In this document: positions 35,697 through 46,258 of the stretch, one piece after another
How positions within the stretch are numbered: the first letter of the stretch is position 1
Layout: each line of letters begins with the position of its first letter
NCBI GenBank assembly: GCA_021325365.1
Contig: JAJPHF010000060.1
Coordinates: 1 to 46,784, forward strand
Length of the DNA stretch: 46,784 nucleotides
Origin: Pseudomonadota bacterium
Lineage (GTDB): Bacteria; Chloroflexota; UBA6077; JAJPHF01
Direction: 5' to 3'
The notes under the pieces: model-generated
The model's input: only the letters and a program-made list of their open reading frames with translations
What the model was told of the DNA's origin: nothing
The model's database searches: none
Translations under genes and position numbers: made by a program

Positions 35697-37085
35697 TCAG
35701 GGGGTGGCACGCTCGCTGTCAGCGTCCGTCGGACGGCCGGTGGAACGCCGCCTGCGCCGCAGGTACGGGGCGAAGGCTCGCTCGACGGCCCGCGGCAACT
35801 GGCCGCGCAGGATCGTGCCGTCCTCCGTGTAGCGCTCCGAGATGACGCGTCCGCGCCGCCGGAACAGGTCAACCAGCCGGCTCTCGCTGTACGGAATCGC
35901 CACCTCGACGATCGGCTGCTCGGCCGCGAGCTTCGTCTCGATGCGCCCCAGCAGGGCGTCCAGGCCCCAGCCGCGCAGCGCGGACACGAGGACCACGTCG
36001 GGCGACGGCGGCAAGCCGAGGTCCCCGGGGTCGGGCGGTGCGGGCGCATCCGTGGGGACCAGCGCGTCCACTTTGTTGATCACGGTGAGGACAGGCGTGT
36101 TCCCCAGGTCCAGCTCGTCGAGCACCTCGTGCACGATCTCGTTCTGCTCGGCAGCGTGGGGGTCCGTGAGGTCCACGACGTGCAGCAGCAGATCGGCCTC
36201 GTCCAGCTCTTCGAGCGTGGCCCGGAAGGCGGCGACCACGGTGGTGGGCAGCTTCGCGATAAAGCCCACGGTGTCCGACAGCAGCGCTTCCTGCCCGTGG
36301 GGCAGGCGCACGCGCCGCGTGAGCGGGTCGAGGGTCGCGAACAACACGTTCGCGGCGTAGGCGTCGGAGCGCGTGAGGGCGTTGAGCAGCGTGGACTTGC
36401 CGACGTTGGTGTAGCCCACCAGGGCCACGAGCGGCAGCGCGCGGCGGCGGCGCAACTGGCGGTGGCCGGCGCGCGCGCGCCGAATCTCGTCGATCTCGCG
36501 TCGCAGCTGGGCGATGCGGGCGCGAATGCGGCGCCGGTCCAGCTCCAGCTTCGTCTCGCCCGGGCCGCGCGTGCCGATGCCGCCGCCGAGGCGCGAGAGC
36601 GCCGCGCCGTGGCCGGTCAGGCGGGGCAGCAGGTACTGGTACTGGGCCAGCTCCACCTGCGCGCGCCCCTCGTGAGTGCGGGCGCGCTGGGCGAAGATGT
36701 CGAGGATCAGCAGCGTGCGGTCGACCACCCGCGCGTCCAGCTCGTCCTCGAGGTTCTGCTGGACGCGCGGCGTCAGCTCGTCGTCGAAGACCACCACGTC
36801 GCAGTGGAGCGCGGCGACCAGGTCCTTCACCTCGGCCAGCCTGCCTTTGCCCAGGTAGTGGCTCTGGTGCGGCTTGGCGGCGCGCTGCACCTCCCGACCG
36901 ACCACTTCGAGCCCGGCCGTCTCGGCCAGCGCCGCTAGCTCGTCCAGGGACGTCTCGACGTCCCAGGGCGCGTCGGGCCGGTCGAGCGCCACGAGGAGCG
37001 CCCGCTGAGGCTCCACCGTTAGGTGGCTGAGGCCGGCGCCGGTTGTCGTACGCTCCGTCGTTTGTCCCTCCTGGCGCGCGGGCAA
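35697..37085 (-). CDS. hflX: HflX GTPase (ribosome-splitting factor)
   Basis: The protein has an N-terminal HflX domain (ETSLDELAALAETAGLEVVG; QSHYLGKGRLAEVKDLV), then a glycine-rich linker SRLGGGIGTRGPGETKLELDRRRI, then a G domain with Walker A GYTNVGKSTLLNAL, DTVGFI and NKVDAL, and an Arg-rich C-terminus. HflX rescues stalled or heat-damaged ribosomes by splitting them. The start is unsure. TTG 37085, used here, leaves 32 nt after dapL. GTG 37016 is also possible and fits the domain edge. A GGAGG at about 37070 has no start codon at usual spacing. Confidence 0.92.
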   Translation of the reverse strand: MPARQEGQTTERTTTGAGLSHLTVEPQRALLVALDRPDAPWDVETSLDELAALAETAGLEVVGREVQRAAKPHQSHYLGKGRLAEVKDLVAALHCDVVVFDDELTPRVQQNLEDELDARVVDRTLLILDIFAQRARTHEGRAQVELAQYQYLLPRLTGHGAALSRLGGGIGTRGPGETKLELDRRRIRARIAQLRREIDEIRRARAGHRQLRRRRALPLVALVGYTNVGKSTLLNALTRSDAYAANVLFATLDPLTRRVRLPHGQEALLSDTVGFIAKLPTTVVAAFRATLEELDEADLLLHVVDLTDPHAAEQNEIVHEVLDELDLGNTPVLTVINKVDALVPTDAPAPPDPGDLGLPPSPDVVLVSALRGWGLDALLGRIETKLAAEQPIVEVAIPYSESRLVDLFRRRGRVISERYTEDGTILRGQLPRAVERAFAPYLRRRRRSTGRPTDADSERATP

Positions 37086-37117
37086 TCGCTTCCCGGCTGC
37101 ACGGCGCGTGCCAGCCG

Positions 37118-38302
37118 CTAGAGCTGGAAGCGCTCGAGTCGCGCCAGGGCCTCTTCGAGGCGATCGTCGGGCGTGGTGAGCGAGATGCGGAAGTAGCCCT
37201 CGCCGGCCGGGCCGAAGCCGACCCCTGGCGTGATCCACACGGCCGTCTCGTCGAGCAGGCGGAGCGAGAAATCGACCGACTTGACGCCGGCCGGCACGGG
37301 GCCCCAAACGTAGAGACTGGCGCGCGGTGTGGGCGCGGCGAGGCCGATGCGGTGAAGCGTGGCCAGCACCGCGTCGCGCCGCCGCTGGTAGTGCAGGTTG
37401 CGGTCGTGCAGCCAGGACTGGTCGCCGCGCAGCGCCGCGATGCCCGCGTACTGCACCGGCTGGAAGACGCCGCTATCCACGTTGGTCTTCACGCGCCCGA
37501 GCGCCTCGATGGCGGTACGGTTGCCGACGACCATGCCGATGCGCCAGCCGGTCATGTTGTACGTCTTCGACAGTGAGTGGAACTCGATGCCGATCTCGCG
37601 GGCGCCGTCCACCTGGAGGAAGCTGGGCGCGCGATAGCCGTCGTAAGCTACCTCGGAGTAGGCGTTGTCGTGGCAGACGAGGATGCCGTGCTCCCAGGCG
37701 AAGTCGACGACCTCGCGGAAGAACTCGATCGGGGCCACCGCCGCGGTGGGGTTGTTCGGGTAGCCGATCCAGAGGACCCGCGCGCGCCGCGCCACGTCCG
37801 CGGGGATGGCCTGCAGGTCGGGCAGAAAGTCGCGCTCGGCCCGCAGCGGCAACCAGTACACCTCGCCGTTCGCCAGCATGGTCCCGATCGAGTAGACCGG
37901 GTAGCCCGGATCGGGCACCAGCACGAGATCGCCGGGGTCCACCCAGGCGGTCGCCAGGTGGGCGATGCCCTCCTTCGAGCCGATCAGCGGGAGCACCTCG
38001 GCGTCCGCGTCCAGCTCGACGCCGAAGCGGTCGCGGTACCAGTCGGCGATGGCCACGCGCAGCTCGCGCAGGCCGTAGTAGTCGGGATAGCGGTGGTTGG
38101 CCGGCTGCTCAGCCGTCGTCTCCAGCGCGCGCACGATGTGCTCGGGCGTCGGCAGGTCGGGATCGCCGATGCCGAGGCTGATGACGTCGTGGCCCTGCGC
38201 CCGCTTCTCCGCGATGCGGCGGTCCACTTCCGCGAAGAGATACGGGGGTAGCTCGGCGATCCGCCGGGCGCCGTGCAGCGCGGGCGCGGTGCCTCTCGCC
38301 AT
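37118..38302 (-). CDS. dapL: LL-diaminopimelate aminotransferase
   Basis: The 394-residue fold-type I PLP enzyme starts at an ATG after AGGAGG. Blocks are YLFAEVDRRIAEKRAQG, SLGIGDPDLPTPEHIV (42-57), NHRYPDYYGL, IGSKEGIAHL, GYPNNPTAAVA and SLSKTYNMTGWRIG with PLP Lys246. These fit DapL, which converts tetrahydrodipicolinate directly to LL-diaminopimelate using glutamate. The neighbouring dapF, next enzyme in the lysine and peptidoglycan route, supports the call strongly. A generic aspartate aminotransferase is the alternative. Confidence 0.92.
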   Translation of the reverse strand: MARGTAPALHGARRIAELPPYLFAEVDRRIAEKRAQGHDVISLGIGDPDLPTPEHIVRALETTAEQPANHRYPDYYGLRELRVAIADWYRDRFGVELDADAEVLPLIGSKEGIAHLATAWVDPGDLVLVPDPGYPVYSIGTMLANGEVYWLPLRAERDFLPDLQAIPADVARRARVLWIGYPNNPTAAVAPIEFFREVVDFAWEHGILVCHDNAYSEVAYDGYRAPSFLQVDGAREIGIEFHSLSKTYNMTGWRIGMVVGNRTAIEALGRVKTNVDSGVFQPVQYAGIAALRGDQSWLHDRNLHYQRRRDAVLATLHRIGLAAPTPRASLYVWGPVPAGVKSVDFSLRLLDETAVWITPGVGFGPAGEGYFRISLTTPDDRLEEALARLERFQL

Positions 38303-38371
38303 GCGTGCCTCCTAGTGCTGGGTGGTGAGTGCTGCGTGCTGAGCAGGGCAGCGCCGCTCCGCGCTCAGCAC
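38303..38371. repeat. GTGCTGAG/CTCAGCAC inverted element between dapF and dapL
   Basis: The gap is made of GTGCTG-type units with opposite-orientation GCTCAGCACTTA at its end. The dapL SD (AGGAGG on the minus strand) directly follows the repeat. It is a third intergenic element of this tandem-arm style. Confidence 0.6.
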
Positions 38372-39195
<824 letters not shown>

Positions 39196-39208
<13 letters not shown>

Positions 39209-40152
39209 GACCGCACTCCCTCGGACGAGGCCAGATAGGATTCGACGCGCTCGCCAACCAGCGCTTCGAGATCGGGCGCCTGCGCGTACCACTCCAGGCG
39301 GGGGTCGCGCCGCAACCAAGTATACTGCCGGCGCGCAAAGGCATGCGTGCGGTGCTGGATCAGCCTGATCGCATCGGCAAGCGACAATTCCCCGCGCACC
39401 ACCTGGACCAGCTCGCGATAGCCGGTGGCCGACAGGCTGGGCAGCGACGGCGCGTAGCCGCGCGCGAGCAGGGCCTTGACCTCGGACAGCCAGCCGGCGG
39501 CCAGCATCGCGTCGATGCGGGCGTCGATGCGCGCATACAGCTCGGGCCGCGGCGCCGTCAGCGCGAGATGGAGGGCAGGGCGCTCGGGGCCGCGACGCCG
39601 ATTGGCGGCCGCCAGTGGCTCCCCGCTGACCGTCACGACCTCAATGGCGCGGATCAGGCGCCGCACGTTGTAACGATCGACCGCCTCGGCCGCCGCGGGG
39701 TCTAGCGCGCGCAGCCGCTCCCATACCGCCAGCGGCCCCTCGCGCGCGGCCAGCGCCTCGAGCGCCGCCCGCAGCTCGGGGCGGGGCGCGACTCGTGGCA
39801 GCTCCAGCCGATCCACAACCGCCTGCACGTAGTGCGGGCTGCCGCCGACGAGCAGGGCGACGCGGCCGCGGCGAGCAATGTCCTCCAGGGCAAGGTCGGC
39901 GGCGGCCTGGTAGTCGGCCACCGAGAAGGGCGTGTCGGGGTCGGCCAGGTCGAGCAGGTGGTGGGGGACCCGGGCACGCTCGGCAGCGGTCGGCTTCGCC
40001 GTGCCTACGTCCAGGTAGCGATAGACCTGGCGCGAGTCGGCGGAGAGGATCTCCGCGCCAAAGCGGTCAGCCAAGTGCAGAGCCAGGGCCGACTTGCCGA
40101 TCGCGGTGGGACCTGTCAATACGATCAGGGGCGGGTCCGAGGTGTGGCGCAT
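39196..40152 (-). CDS. miaA: tRNA dimethylallyltransferase
   Basis: The protein has 318 residues. It has a P-loop GPTAIGKSA (about 13-21), SADSRQVYRYLDVGTAKPT, PHHLLDLADPDTPFSVADYQ, VGGSPHYVQAVVD, YNVRRLIRAIEV and a C-terminal THAFARRQYTWLRRDPRLEWY. The usual GGTGLYI reads GGSPHYV, a mild variation. It adds dimethylallyl to A37 of tRNAs reading UNN codons. A TATAAC box ends six bases before the ATG, so the message may be leaderless. It heads the miaA-dapF-dapL-hflX run. Confidence 0.95.
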
Positions 40153-40158
40153 ACCCGT

Positions 40159-40166
40159 GTTATAAC
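40159..40166. promoter_or_regulatory. Bidirectional -10 element GTTATAAC
   Basis: The palindrome GTTATAAC gives TATAAC on both strands between miaA and the ROK kinase gene. On the minus strand it is six bases from the miaA ATG. On the plus strand it leaves 19 nt, with an AAGGGGG SD, before the GTG at 40186. Confidence 0.45.
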
Positions 40167-40185
40167 TGCTCGCTAAGGGGGCCTC

Positions 40186-41136
40186 GTGAAGCACGCCGAA
40201 ACGCCGCTCGCCGTCGCCGTCGACCTCGGCGGGACCCGCTTTCGCGTCGGCCTGGTCGACCGCGATGGCGGGCTGCACGCGCACACCGCGTACCCCACCG
40301 ATGCAGCGTCGGGGCCCGATGCCATACTCGGGCGGATCGGCGAAGCGATCCTGGGCGCGGTCGCGGCGGCGCCGGCCGGCTCGCGCGCGGTAGGGGTGGG
40401 GATGGTCGCGCCGGGACCGCTCGACCCCTGGCGCGGGGTGATCTACACCGCGCCGAACCTGCCCGGCTGGGACAACCTGCCGCTGGCTGACCGGCTCGCC
40501 GCGCTCTGCCACCTGCCGGTACGCGTCGGCAACGACGCGAACCTGGCCGCGCTCGGCGAGCATCACTTCGGCGCCGGACGGGGCGTCTCCCACATGATTT
40601 ACCTGACGGTCAGCACCGGCGTGGGGGGCGGCATCATCGTGGACGACCGCCTCCTGCTGGGCGCACGCGGCGTGGCGGGGGAGCCCGGGCACATGACGAT
40701 CGACCTACACGGCCGGCGCTGCAACTGTGGGAACTACGGCTGCCTGGAGACCCTCGCCTCTGGCACCGCGATCGCCCGCGAGGCCGCGGAGGCGCTGGCC
40801 GCCGGGCGCCCCTCGGCCCTGGGCCCGCCCGGCGCCACGCCGACGGCGGCGGCGGTCGCCGCCGCGGCTGCCGCCGGCGATCCGCTCGCCGTCGAGCTGC
40901 TCGAGGCTGCCGCGCGCGCCGCGGCCGTGGGGATCGTCAACCTGCTCCACCTGTTCAATCCGCGCCTCATCGTGATAGGCGGGGGCGTCTCCCACGCCGG
41001 CGCGCTCTGGTGGGACGCGGTGCGCGCGGAGGTGGAGCGCCGCGCCATGCCCATCTACTTGCAAGACCTGCAGATCGTGCCTGCCGCGCTGGGCGACGAC
41101 GCGGGGCTGTACGGCGCGGCGGCGATGGTCCTATGA
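40186..41136 (+). CDS. ROK-family sugar kinase (glucokinase-like)
   Basis: The protein has 316 residues and starts at GTG. The phosphate-binding loop is VDLGGTRFRVGL (about 12-23). GND (115-117) carries catalytic Asp117. STGVGGGII and EPGHM (His169) lead to the ROK zinc motif CNCGNYGC (179-186). It phosphorylates a hexose, most likely glucose, with ATP; no operator-binding HTH domain is present, so it is not a ROK repressor. The polyprenyl synthase gene overlaps its stop codon (ATGA). Confidence 0.92.
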   Translation: MKHAETPLAVAVDLGGTRFRVGLVDRDGGLHAHTAYPTDAASGPDAILGRIGEAILGAVAAAPAGSRAVGVGMVAPGPLDPWRGVIYTAPNLPGWDNLPLADRLAALCHLPVRVGNDANLAALGEHHFGAGRGVSHMIYLTVSTGVGGGIIVDDRLLLGARGVAGEPGHMTIDLHGRRCNCGNYGCLETLASGTAIAREAAEALAAGRPSALGPPGATPTAAAVAAAAAAGDPLAVELLEAAARAAAVGIVNLLHLFNPRLIVIGGGVSHAGALWWDAVRAEVERRAMPIYLQDLQIVPAALGDDAGLYGAAAMVL

Positions 41137-42191
41137 GCCAGCCCTCGCACGGCGCGGACGTGCTCCAGGCGCTCGACGCGCGGCTCGCCGAGCTGGCCGC
41201 CGCCGTCGACGACGAGATGCGCCGGTTGATCGACCTAGCAGGGCTCCCAAACGACCTGGCAGGAATGCTGCGCTACCATCTCGGCTGGGCAGATGAACGG
41301 TTCGCGCCGACGGCTGCTCCCCAGGGGAAGCGCCTGCGTCCGGCGCTGTGCCTCCTCACCTGTGAGGCCGCCGGCGGCAAGTGGCACGCCGCCCTACCCC
41401 ACGCGGCGGCCGTCGAGCTGACCCACAACTTCTCGCTCGTCCACGACGACATCGAAGACGACAGTCCGCTGCGTCGCCACCGCCCGACGCTCTGGGCGAT
41501 ATGGGGCGTGCCACGCGCCTTGAACGCCGGGGATACGCTGCTCATCCTCGCGCAGCGGTCGATCCTGTATGCCGAGCACCACGAGCCGGGTGGCCTGGCC
41601 GCCGCCCGCATTCTGAATACCGCCTGTCGCGCCCTCTGCGCCGGCCAGCACCGCGACCTTTCGGTCACGCCTGGTAGCGAGCCGGCCCTCGCCGACTACC
41701 TGTGCATGGTCGAGGGCAAGACCGCGGCGCTCTTGCAGGCGTCCGCGGAGCTTGGGGCCCTAGCCGCCGGCGCGCCACGCGAAGTCCAGGCCGCTTATGG
41801 CCGGTTCGGCCACGAGGTCGGCATTGCCTTCCAGCTTCAGGACGACCTGCTCGACGTGTGGGGCGACGCCGCGACGACGGGCAAGCCCGCCCGCGAGGAC
41901 ATCCGCACCGCCAAGTACAGCCTACCCTTCGTGCTGGCCTGCGAGCGGGCGCCCGCGCCGACCCGCGCCCGCCTGCGCCGCCTCTACGCCACCGAGGCGC
42001 CGCTCGACCAGCGGGCAGTCGCCGAGGTAGTCGGCATTATGGAACGGCTTGGGGTGCGGGAGGAGGCCGAGCGCCTGGTCCGGTACCACCACGACGCGGC
42101 GCGCGCCGCGCTGCGCGCCGCGCACGCCTCGCCCACCGGCGCGGCGGTCCTGGAGCAGCTAGCCGCGAGCCTGATCGGCCGCGAGTCGTAA
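41133..42191 (+). CDS. Polyprenyl diphosphate synthase (geranylgeranyl-type)
   Basis: The protein has 352 residues. The ATG overlaps the ROK kinase stop. The first Asp-rich motif is DDIED (105-109) within LVHDDIEDDSPLRRHRPT, the second is DDLLD (237-241), and GKRLRPAL binds diphosphate. It elongates allylic diphosphates with IPP to build precursors of quinones, carotenoids or the undecaprenyl-type carrier. Product length depends on residues before the first motif (THNFSLVH); I would guess C20 or longer. The coupling to a sugar kinase is unusual. Confidence 0.92.
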   Translation: MSQPSHGADVLQALDARLAELAAAVDDEMRRLIDLAGLPNDLAGMLRYHLGWADERFAPTAAPQGKRLRPALCLLTCEAAGGKWHAALPHAAAVELTHNFSLVHDDIEDDSPLRRHRPTLWAIWGVPRALNAGDTLLILAQRSILYAEHHEPGGLAAARILNTACRALCAGQHRDLSVTPGSEPALADYLCMVEGKTAALLQASAELGALAAGAPREVQAAYGRFGHEVGIAFQLQDDLLDVWGDAATTGKPAREDIRTAKYSLPFVLACERAPAPTRARLRRLYATEAPLDQRAVAEVVGIMERLGVREEAERLVRYHHDAARAALRAAHASPTGAAVLEQLAASLIGRES

Positions 42192-42201
42192 GGCACCCGA
42201 C

Positions 42202-43392
42202 TCAGGCGAGACCCAGCCGCACCAGGACCTCATTGCTGACGAGCAGCGCGCGGTCCGCAAGCCGCAGCCGGCCCGCGTGCCACTCCAGAAAGCCGCTGAC
42301 GACCAGCTCGTCCAGCGCCGCGCCGCACACGTCCCGCACGTCGCGTCCGAAGCGCGCTCGATAGGCGGCTAGGTCCACGCCGGCGCGGAGACGCAGCCCG
42401 AGCATCAGCGCCTCGCGCGCCTGGGTCGCCGCGTCGAGCCGCTCGTCCTCCACGAAGCGGTGCTCTCCCTGGGCGACGGCGGCCAGGTAGTCGGCGACGA
42501 CGGGCGTCTGCTTGCGGCGGCGGCCCCCCAGGCTCGACACCGCGCCGGGGCCCAGCGCCAGATAGGGCTCGGCTCGCCAATAGCCCAGGTTGTGCCGGCT
42601 CTCGCGGCCCGGCCGCGCGCAGTTCGAGATCTCGTACTGCCGCAGGCCGGCGGCCGCCAGCCGCGCGCGCGTCAGCTCGTACTGTGCGGCAACGAGGTCG
42701 TCGTCCGGCAGCGCCAGCTCGCCGCGGGCCACCTGCTGCCCCATCGGGGTCCAGTCCTCCAGCGTCAGCAGGTAGCACGACAGGTGCTCCGGCGCGAGCG
42801 CCAGCGCGGCGTCGAGCGTGCGTTCCCAGGCGGCCAGCGTCTGGCCTGGCAGGCCATACATCAGGTCCAGGCTCAGGTCGTCGAAGCCCGTCGCCCGCGC
42901 GGTCGCGACAGCCTGCCGCACGCGCTCGACGGTATGCTGGCGGCCCAACAGCTTCAGCGCCGCATCGTCCATCGCCTGCACGCCGAGGCTCAGGCGGTTC
43001 ACGCCCGCGGCGCGGTAGCCGTCCAGCCGGGCCGCGCGCACGTTGTTGGGGTTGCACTCGACCGTGATCTCGCAGTCGGGCGGCAGAGCGAAGCGGGCGC
43101 GACAGGCGTCTAGCACCGCGGCAAGCTGGGCCGGCTGGAGCAGGCTGGGAGTGCCGCCGCCGAAAAAAACGCTGTGCAGGCGGGCCGCCGGCAGGAGGTC
43201 CACTTCGCGCACCAGCGCGACCGCATACGGGGAGATGAGCTGCAGGTCGCGGTCCTGCGTGTCGAAGTCGCAGTAGGGACAGAGGCGCGCGCAGAAGGGG
43301 ACGTGGATGTAAAGTCCCGCGGTGTCCGGCCGTGGAGCCGGCGCCGTCAGCAAACAGGCATCGACCGTGGCGCTGGCTTGAACAGGGGTCAA
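42202..43392 (-). CDS. hemW: HemW-like radical SAM protein
   Basis: The 396-residue protein starts at TTG, overlapping the CvpA-CAP stop codon (TTGA). Radical SAM cysteines are Cys34, Cys38 and Cys41 in PFCARLCPYCDF. FFGGGTPSLL, ECNPNNVRAARLDGYRAAGVNRLSLGVQ, DLMYGLPGQT and RHNLGYWR are HemW/HemN family blocks. HemW proteins are haem chaperones rather than coproporphyrinogen dehydrogenases; the short N-terminus here, without the HemN extension, supports HemW. The plus-strand polyprenyl synthase gene converges on it with an 10-nt gap. Confidence 0.92.
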   Translation of the reverse strand: MTPVQASATVDACLLTAPAPRPDTAGLYIHVPFCARLCPYCDFDTQDRDLQLISPYAVALVREVDLLPAARLHSVFFGGGTPSLLQPAQLAAVLDACRARFALPPDCEITVECNPNNVRAARLDGYRAAGVNRLSLGVQAMDDAALKLLGRQHTVERVRQAVATARATGFDDLSLDLMYGLPGQTLAAWERTLDAALALAPEHLSCYLLTLEDWTPMGQQVARGELALPDDDLVAAQYELTRARLAAAGLRQYEISNCARPGRESRHNLGYWRAEPYLALGPGAVSSLGGRRRKQTPVVADYLAAVAQGEHRFVEDERLDAATQAREALMLGLRLRAGVDLAAYRARFGRDVRDVCGAALDELVVSGFLEWHAGRLRLADRALLVSNEVLVRLGLA

Positions 43393-44351
43393 TCTGCGAA
43401 GTCCTGCGTGAACATCTTGCCGTGCAGGCCGCCATCCACCACGCCGATACCGACGCGGTGGTACTGCGGGCTGAGAATGTTTTCCCGATGGCCGGGGCTG
43501 TTCATCAGTCCCTGGTGGGCAACATCGACCGTGGGCGCGAGGGCCAGATTCTCGCCGACGACGGCCCAGCGGACACCCGCCGCGCTCACGCGATCGGCGG
43601 GACGCTTGCCGTCGTCATCCTGATGCGCGAAGTACCCCTTGGCCAGCATGTCGCGCGAGTGCGCCCGCGCCGCCTCCGTCAGCTGCGGATCGGCCTTGAG
43701 CGGCGGCAGCCCCGCCTGGGCGCGCGCGTCGTTCAAGAGCTTCAGCATCCGCGTCTCCGCCTCCTCGTCGACGCGGCCGGCGGCGCCGCTAAACTGCAGC
43801 TCGACGCGCTCGTCGGCCTGGGGATGGACGGTCGCCACGGCGATGCCGCTCAGCACCGCATCGGCGAACACCTCGCGCAGCGAGTCTTCAAGCGGCCCCA
43901 GCTCGCCCGCGAGCCGCCCCCCGGCCGCGGAGCCCGTGATCTGGCCGCGCACGGGCTCCGGCAGCGGCAGCGCGAGCGCGAGCGCCAGCACCAGCGCGAC
44001 GACGAGCCCGCCCTTGAGCAGGCCCGGCACGATGCCGAGCAGGCCGTTGAGCGAGGAGAATCGCCCGAACAGGCGCAGCGGCAGGCCGACGAGGCGCAGC
44101 AGCAGGGTGACCAGGATGTCGCTGAGCAGCCACAGGCCGAGAAAGGCGATGGGCTTCAGCAAGGAATCGGGCAGCGGCACGTACGGGCTGAGTAGCGCGA
44201 CGCCGCTCGGGTAGTACTGGAGCGCCACGAACAGCGCGAGGAGCAGGCCGGCGAGGTCGAGCAGCCCAAGGATGAAGCCGCGCTGCAGGCCCTGGAGAGC
44301 GTAGACCACCAGCAGAAATATGATGATTACGTCGACCCAGTTCTCGAGCAC
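43389..44351 (-). CDS. CvpA membrane domain fused to a CAP/SCP domain
   Basis: The protein has 320 residues from the GTG at 44351, which follows GGGAG. Residues about 1-130 are a CvpA/colicin V production-type membrane domain with four hydrophobic segments (starting NWVDVIIIFLLVVYALQG). A linker (about 130-200) leads to a CAP (SCP/PR1) domain. That domain has LNDARAQAGLPPLKADPQL, ARAHSRDMLAKGYFAHQD, VGENLA, MNSPGHRENILSPQYHRVGIGV, and the His and Glu residues of the CAP cavity. The CAP part should face outside. Its role may be wall or stress related (inference). hemW is coupled at the stop. Confidence 0.88.
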   Translation of the reverse strand: MLENWVDVIIIFLLVVYALQGLQRGFILGLLDLAGLLLALFVALQYYPSGVALLSPYVPLPDSLLKPIAFLGLWLLSDILVTLLLRLVGLPLRLFGRFSSLNGLLGIVPGLLKGGLVVALVLALALALPLPEPVRGQITGSAAGGRLAGELGPLEDSLREVFADAVLSGIAVATVHPQADERVELQFSGAAGRVDEEAETRMLKLLNDARAQAGLPPLKADPQLTEAARAHSRDMLAKGYFAHQDDDGKRPADRVSAAGVRWAVVGENLALAPTVDVAHQGLMNSPGHRENILSPQYHRVGIGVVDGGLHGKMFTQDFAD

Positions 44352-44392
44352 CGCCGCTCCCGCGCCCGCCCGGGCGGCGGGTCGCTTCCCCG

Positions 44393-44404
44393 GGTATGAT
44401 ACCT
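44393..44404. promoter_or_regulatory. Divergent overlapping -10 boxes for aspS and the CvpA-CAP gene
   Basis: The near-palindrome GGTATGATACC gives TATGAT on the plus strand (44395-44400) and TATCAT on the minus strand (44401-44396). -35 elements are weak on both sides. Confidence 0.4.
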
Positions 44405-44492
44405 TGTAGAGGCGCTCCCCGCCGCCGGTTTGGCGAGCGCGGCGCGCGCGAGTCGGGCTGGGCAGCGCCGGCCCCGAGGGGATGCAAGAGCC

Positions 44493-46250
44493 ATGCGGCG
44501 GACACACACCTGCGGCGAGCTGCGCCTGACCAACGAGGGCCAGCCGTGCCTGTTGCAAGGCTGGGTACACCGCCGTCGCGATCACGGCGGCGTTATCTTC
44601 CTCGACCTACGCGACCGCTACGGCCTGGTGCAGGTCGTGCTCAACCCGCAGCAAGCGCCCGCGGCGCACGAGGCGGGCCGCGAGGTCCGCGCCGAGTACG
44701 TGCTGGAGGTCGAGGGCACCGTTACCCGCCGGCCGGAGGGCACCGAGAATCCCCACCTGCCGACGGGCCAGGTGGAGGTGCAGGCGGAGCGCGTTTGCGT
44801 GCTCAACCCCGCGCTCACGCCGCCGTTCGCCATCGCGGACGAGGGGCCGGTGGACGAGGCGCTGCGCCTGCGCTACCGCTACCTCGACCTGCGTCGTCCC
44901 GAGATGGTGCGCAACCTGGAGCTGCGCCACCGCGTCGTGAAGTTCATCCGCGACTTCCTGGACGCGCGCGGCTTCGTGGAGATCGAGACGCCCATCCTCA
45001 TCAAGAGCACCCCCGAGGGCGCGCGCGACTACCTGGTGCCGAGCCGCCTGTACCCGGGCAGTTTCTATGCGCTGCCGCAGTCGCCGCAACAACTGAAGCA
45101 GCTCCTGATGGTCGCGGGCATGGACCGGTACTTCCAGATTGCCCGCTGCTTCCGCGACGAGGACCAGCGCGCCGACCGCCAGCCGGAGTTCACGCAGCTC
45201 GACCTAGAGATGTCGTTCGTCGACGTGGACGACGTGCTGGGCTTGATGGAGCCGCTGTTTACGCAGATGGTCCAGCAGCTGACCAGCTGGAAGATTCTAA
45301 CGCCCTTCCCGCGTATGACCTGGCACGAGGCGATGCTCCGCTACGGCACCGACAAGCCCGACCTGCGCTTCGACGTGCCGATCGTGGACGTGAGCGCGCT
45401 CGCCGGGGCCACCGAGTTCGAGGTGTTCCGCGGCGCGGTGGCGCGGGGCGGCTGCGTTCGGGGCATCCGCGCCCCCGGTGCTGGCGGCTTCTCCCGCCGG
45501 CAGATCGAGGAGCTGACCGAGCTGGCGAAGAGCAAGGGTGCGAAGGGCCTCGCCTGGGCGGCGCTGGAGACCGAGAGCGTGCGCTCGCCCTTCGCCCGCT
45601 TCCTGTCGACGGAGCAGATGCAGGGTCTGGCGGAGGCGCTCGGCGGGACGCCCGGCGACCTCCTGGTCTTCGTCGCGGACGAGCCGCGCGTGGCCGCCGA
45701 GGCGCTCGGCGCGCTGCGACTGGAGGTGGCGCAGCGCCTGGACCTCATCCCGCACGACGTGCTGGCCTGGGCCTGGGTCACGGACTTCCCACTGTTCGAG
45801 TGGGACGCCAAGACGGAGCGCTGGGACTCGGCGCACCACCCGTTCACGGCGCCGCGCGACGAGGACCTACCGCTGCTGCTGACCGATCCGGGCGCGGTCC
45901 GCTCGAAGGCGTACGACCTGGTGTGCAACGGGCTGGAGCTGGGCAGCGGCAGCATCCGCATCCATCGGCGGGACGTGCAGGAGCAGATCTTCGCCCTGCT
46001 GGGCTACTCGGCGGAGGAGACGGAGGCGCGCTTCGGCCACCTGCTGCGCGCCTTCCAGTACGGCGCCCCGCCCCACGGCGGCATCGCGCCGGGCATCGAC
46101 CGCCTGGTGATGATCCTGGCTGGCGAGCCGAACATCCGCGAGGTGATCGCCTTCCCGAAGAACCAGGCCGCGGTGGACCTGCTCACCGACGCGCCCTCGC
46201 CCGTCCCGGCGGCGCAGCTCGACGAGCTGCACCTGCGCATCGTGCCCTAA
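44493..46250 (+). CDS. aspS: Aspartyl-tRNA synthetase, probably non-discriminating
   Basis: The 585-residue class II synthetase is of bacterial type. An N-terminal OB anticodon domain (about 1-105) has [14 protein letters not shown]. The catalytic core has motif 2 [20 protein letters not shown], a GAD insertion domain (about 285-410) and motif 3 [12 protein letters not shown]. His31 and Gly83 are the residue types I recall for non-discriminating AspRS, which also charges tRNA-Asn and relies on GatCAB amidation. No gatCAB gene is in the window to confirm this. ATG 44493 is chosen from the family start [11 protein letters not shown]. Confidence 0.96.
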   Translation: MRRTHTCGELRLTNEGQPCLLQGWVHRRRDHGGVIFLDLRDRYGLVQVVLNPQQAPAAHEAGREVRAEYVLEVEGTVTRRPEGTENPHLPTGQVEVQAERVCVLNPALTPPFAIADEGPVDEALRLRYRYLDLRRPEMVRNLELRHRVVKFIRDFLDARGFVEIETPILIKSTPEGARDYLVPSRLYPGSFYALPQSPQQLKQLLMVAGMDRYFQIARCFRDEDQRADRQPEFTQLDLEMSFVDVDDVLGLMEPLFTQMVQQLTSWKILTPFPRMTWHEAMLRYGTDKPDLRFDVPIVDVSALAGATEFEVFRGAVARGGCVRGIRAPGAGGFSRRQIEELTELAKSKGAKGLAWAALETESVRSPFARFLSTEQMQGLAEALGGTPGDLLVFVADEPRVAAEALGALRLEVAQRLDLIPHDVLAWAWVTDFPLFEWDAKTERWDSAHHPFTAPRDEDLPLLLTDPGAVRSKAYDLVCNGLELGSGSIRIHRRDVQEQIFALLGYSAEETEARFGHLLRAFQYGAPPHGGIAPGIDRLVMILAGEPNIREVIAFPKNQAAVDLLTDAPSPVPAAQLDELHLRIVP

Positions 46251-46258
46251 CCCGCTGC

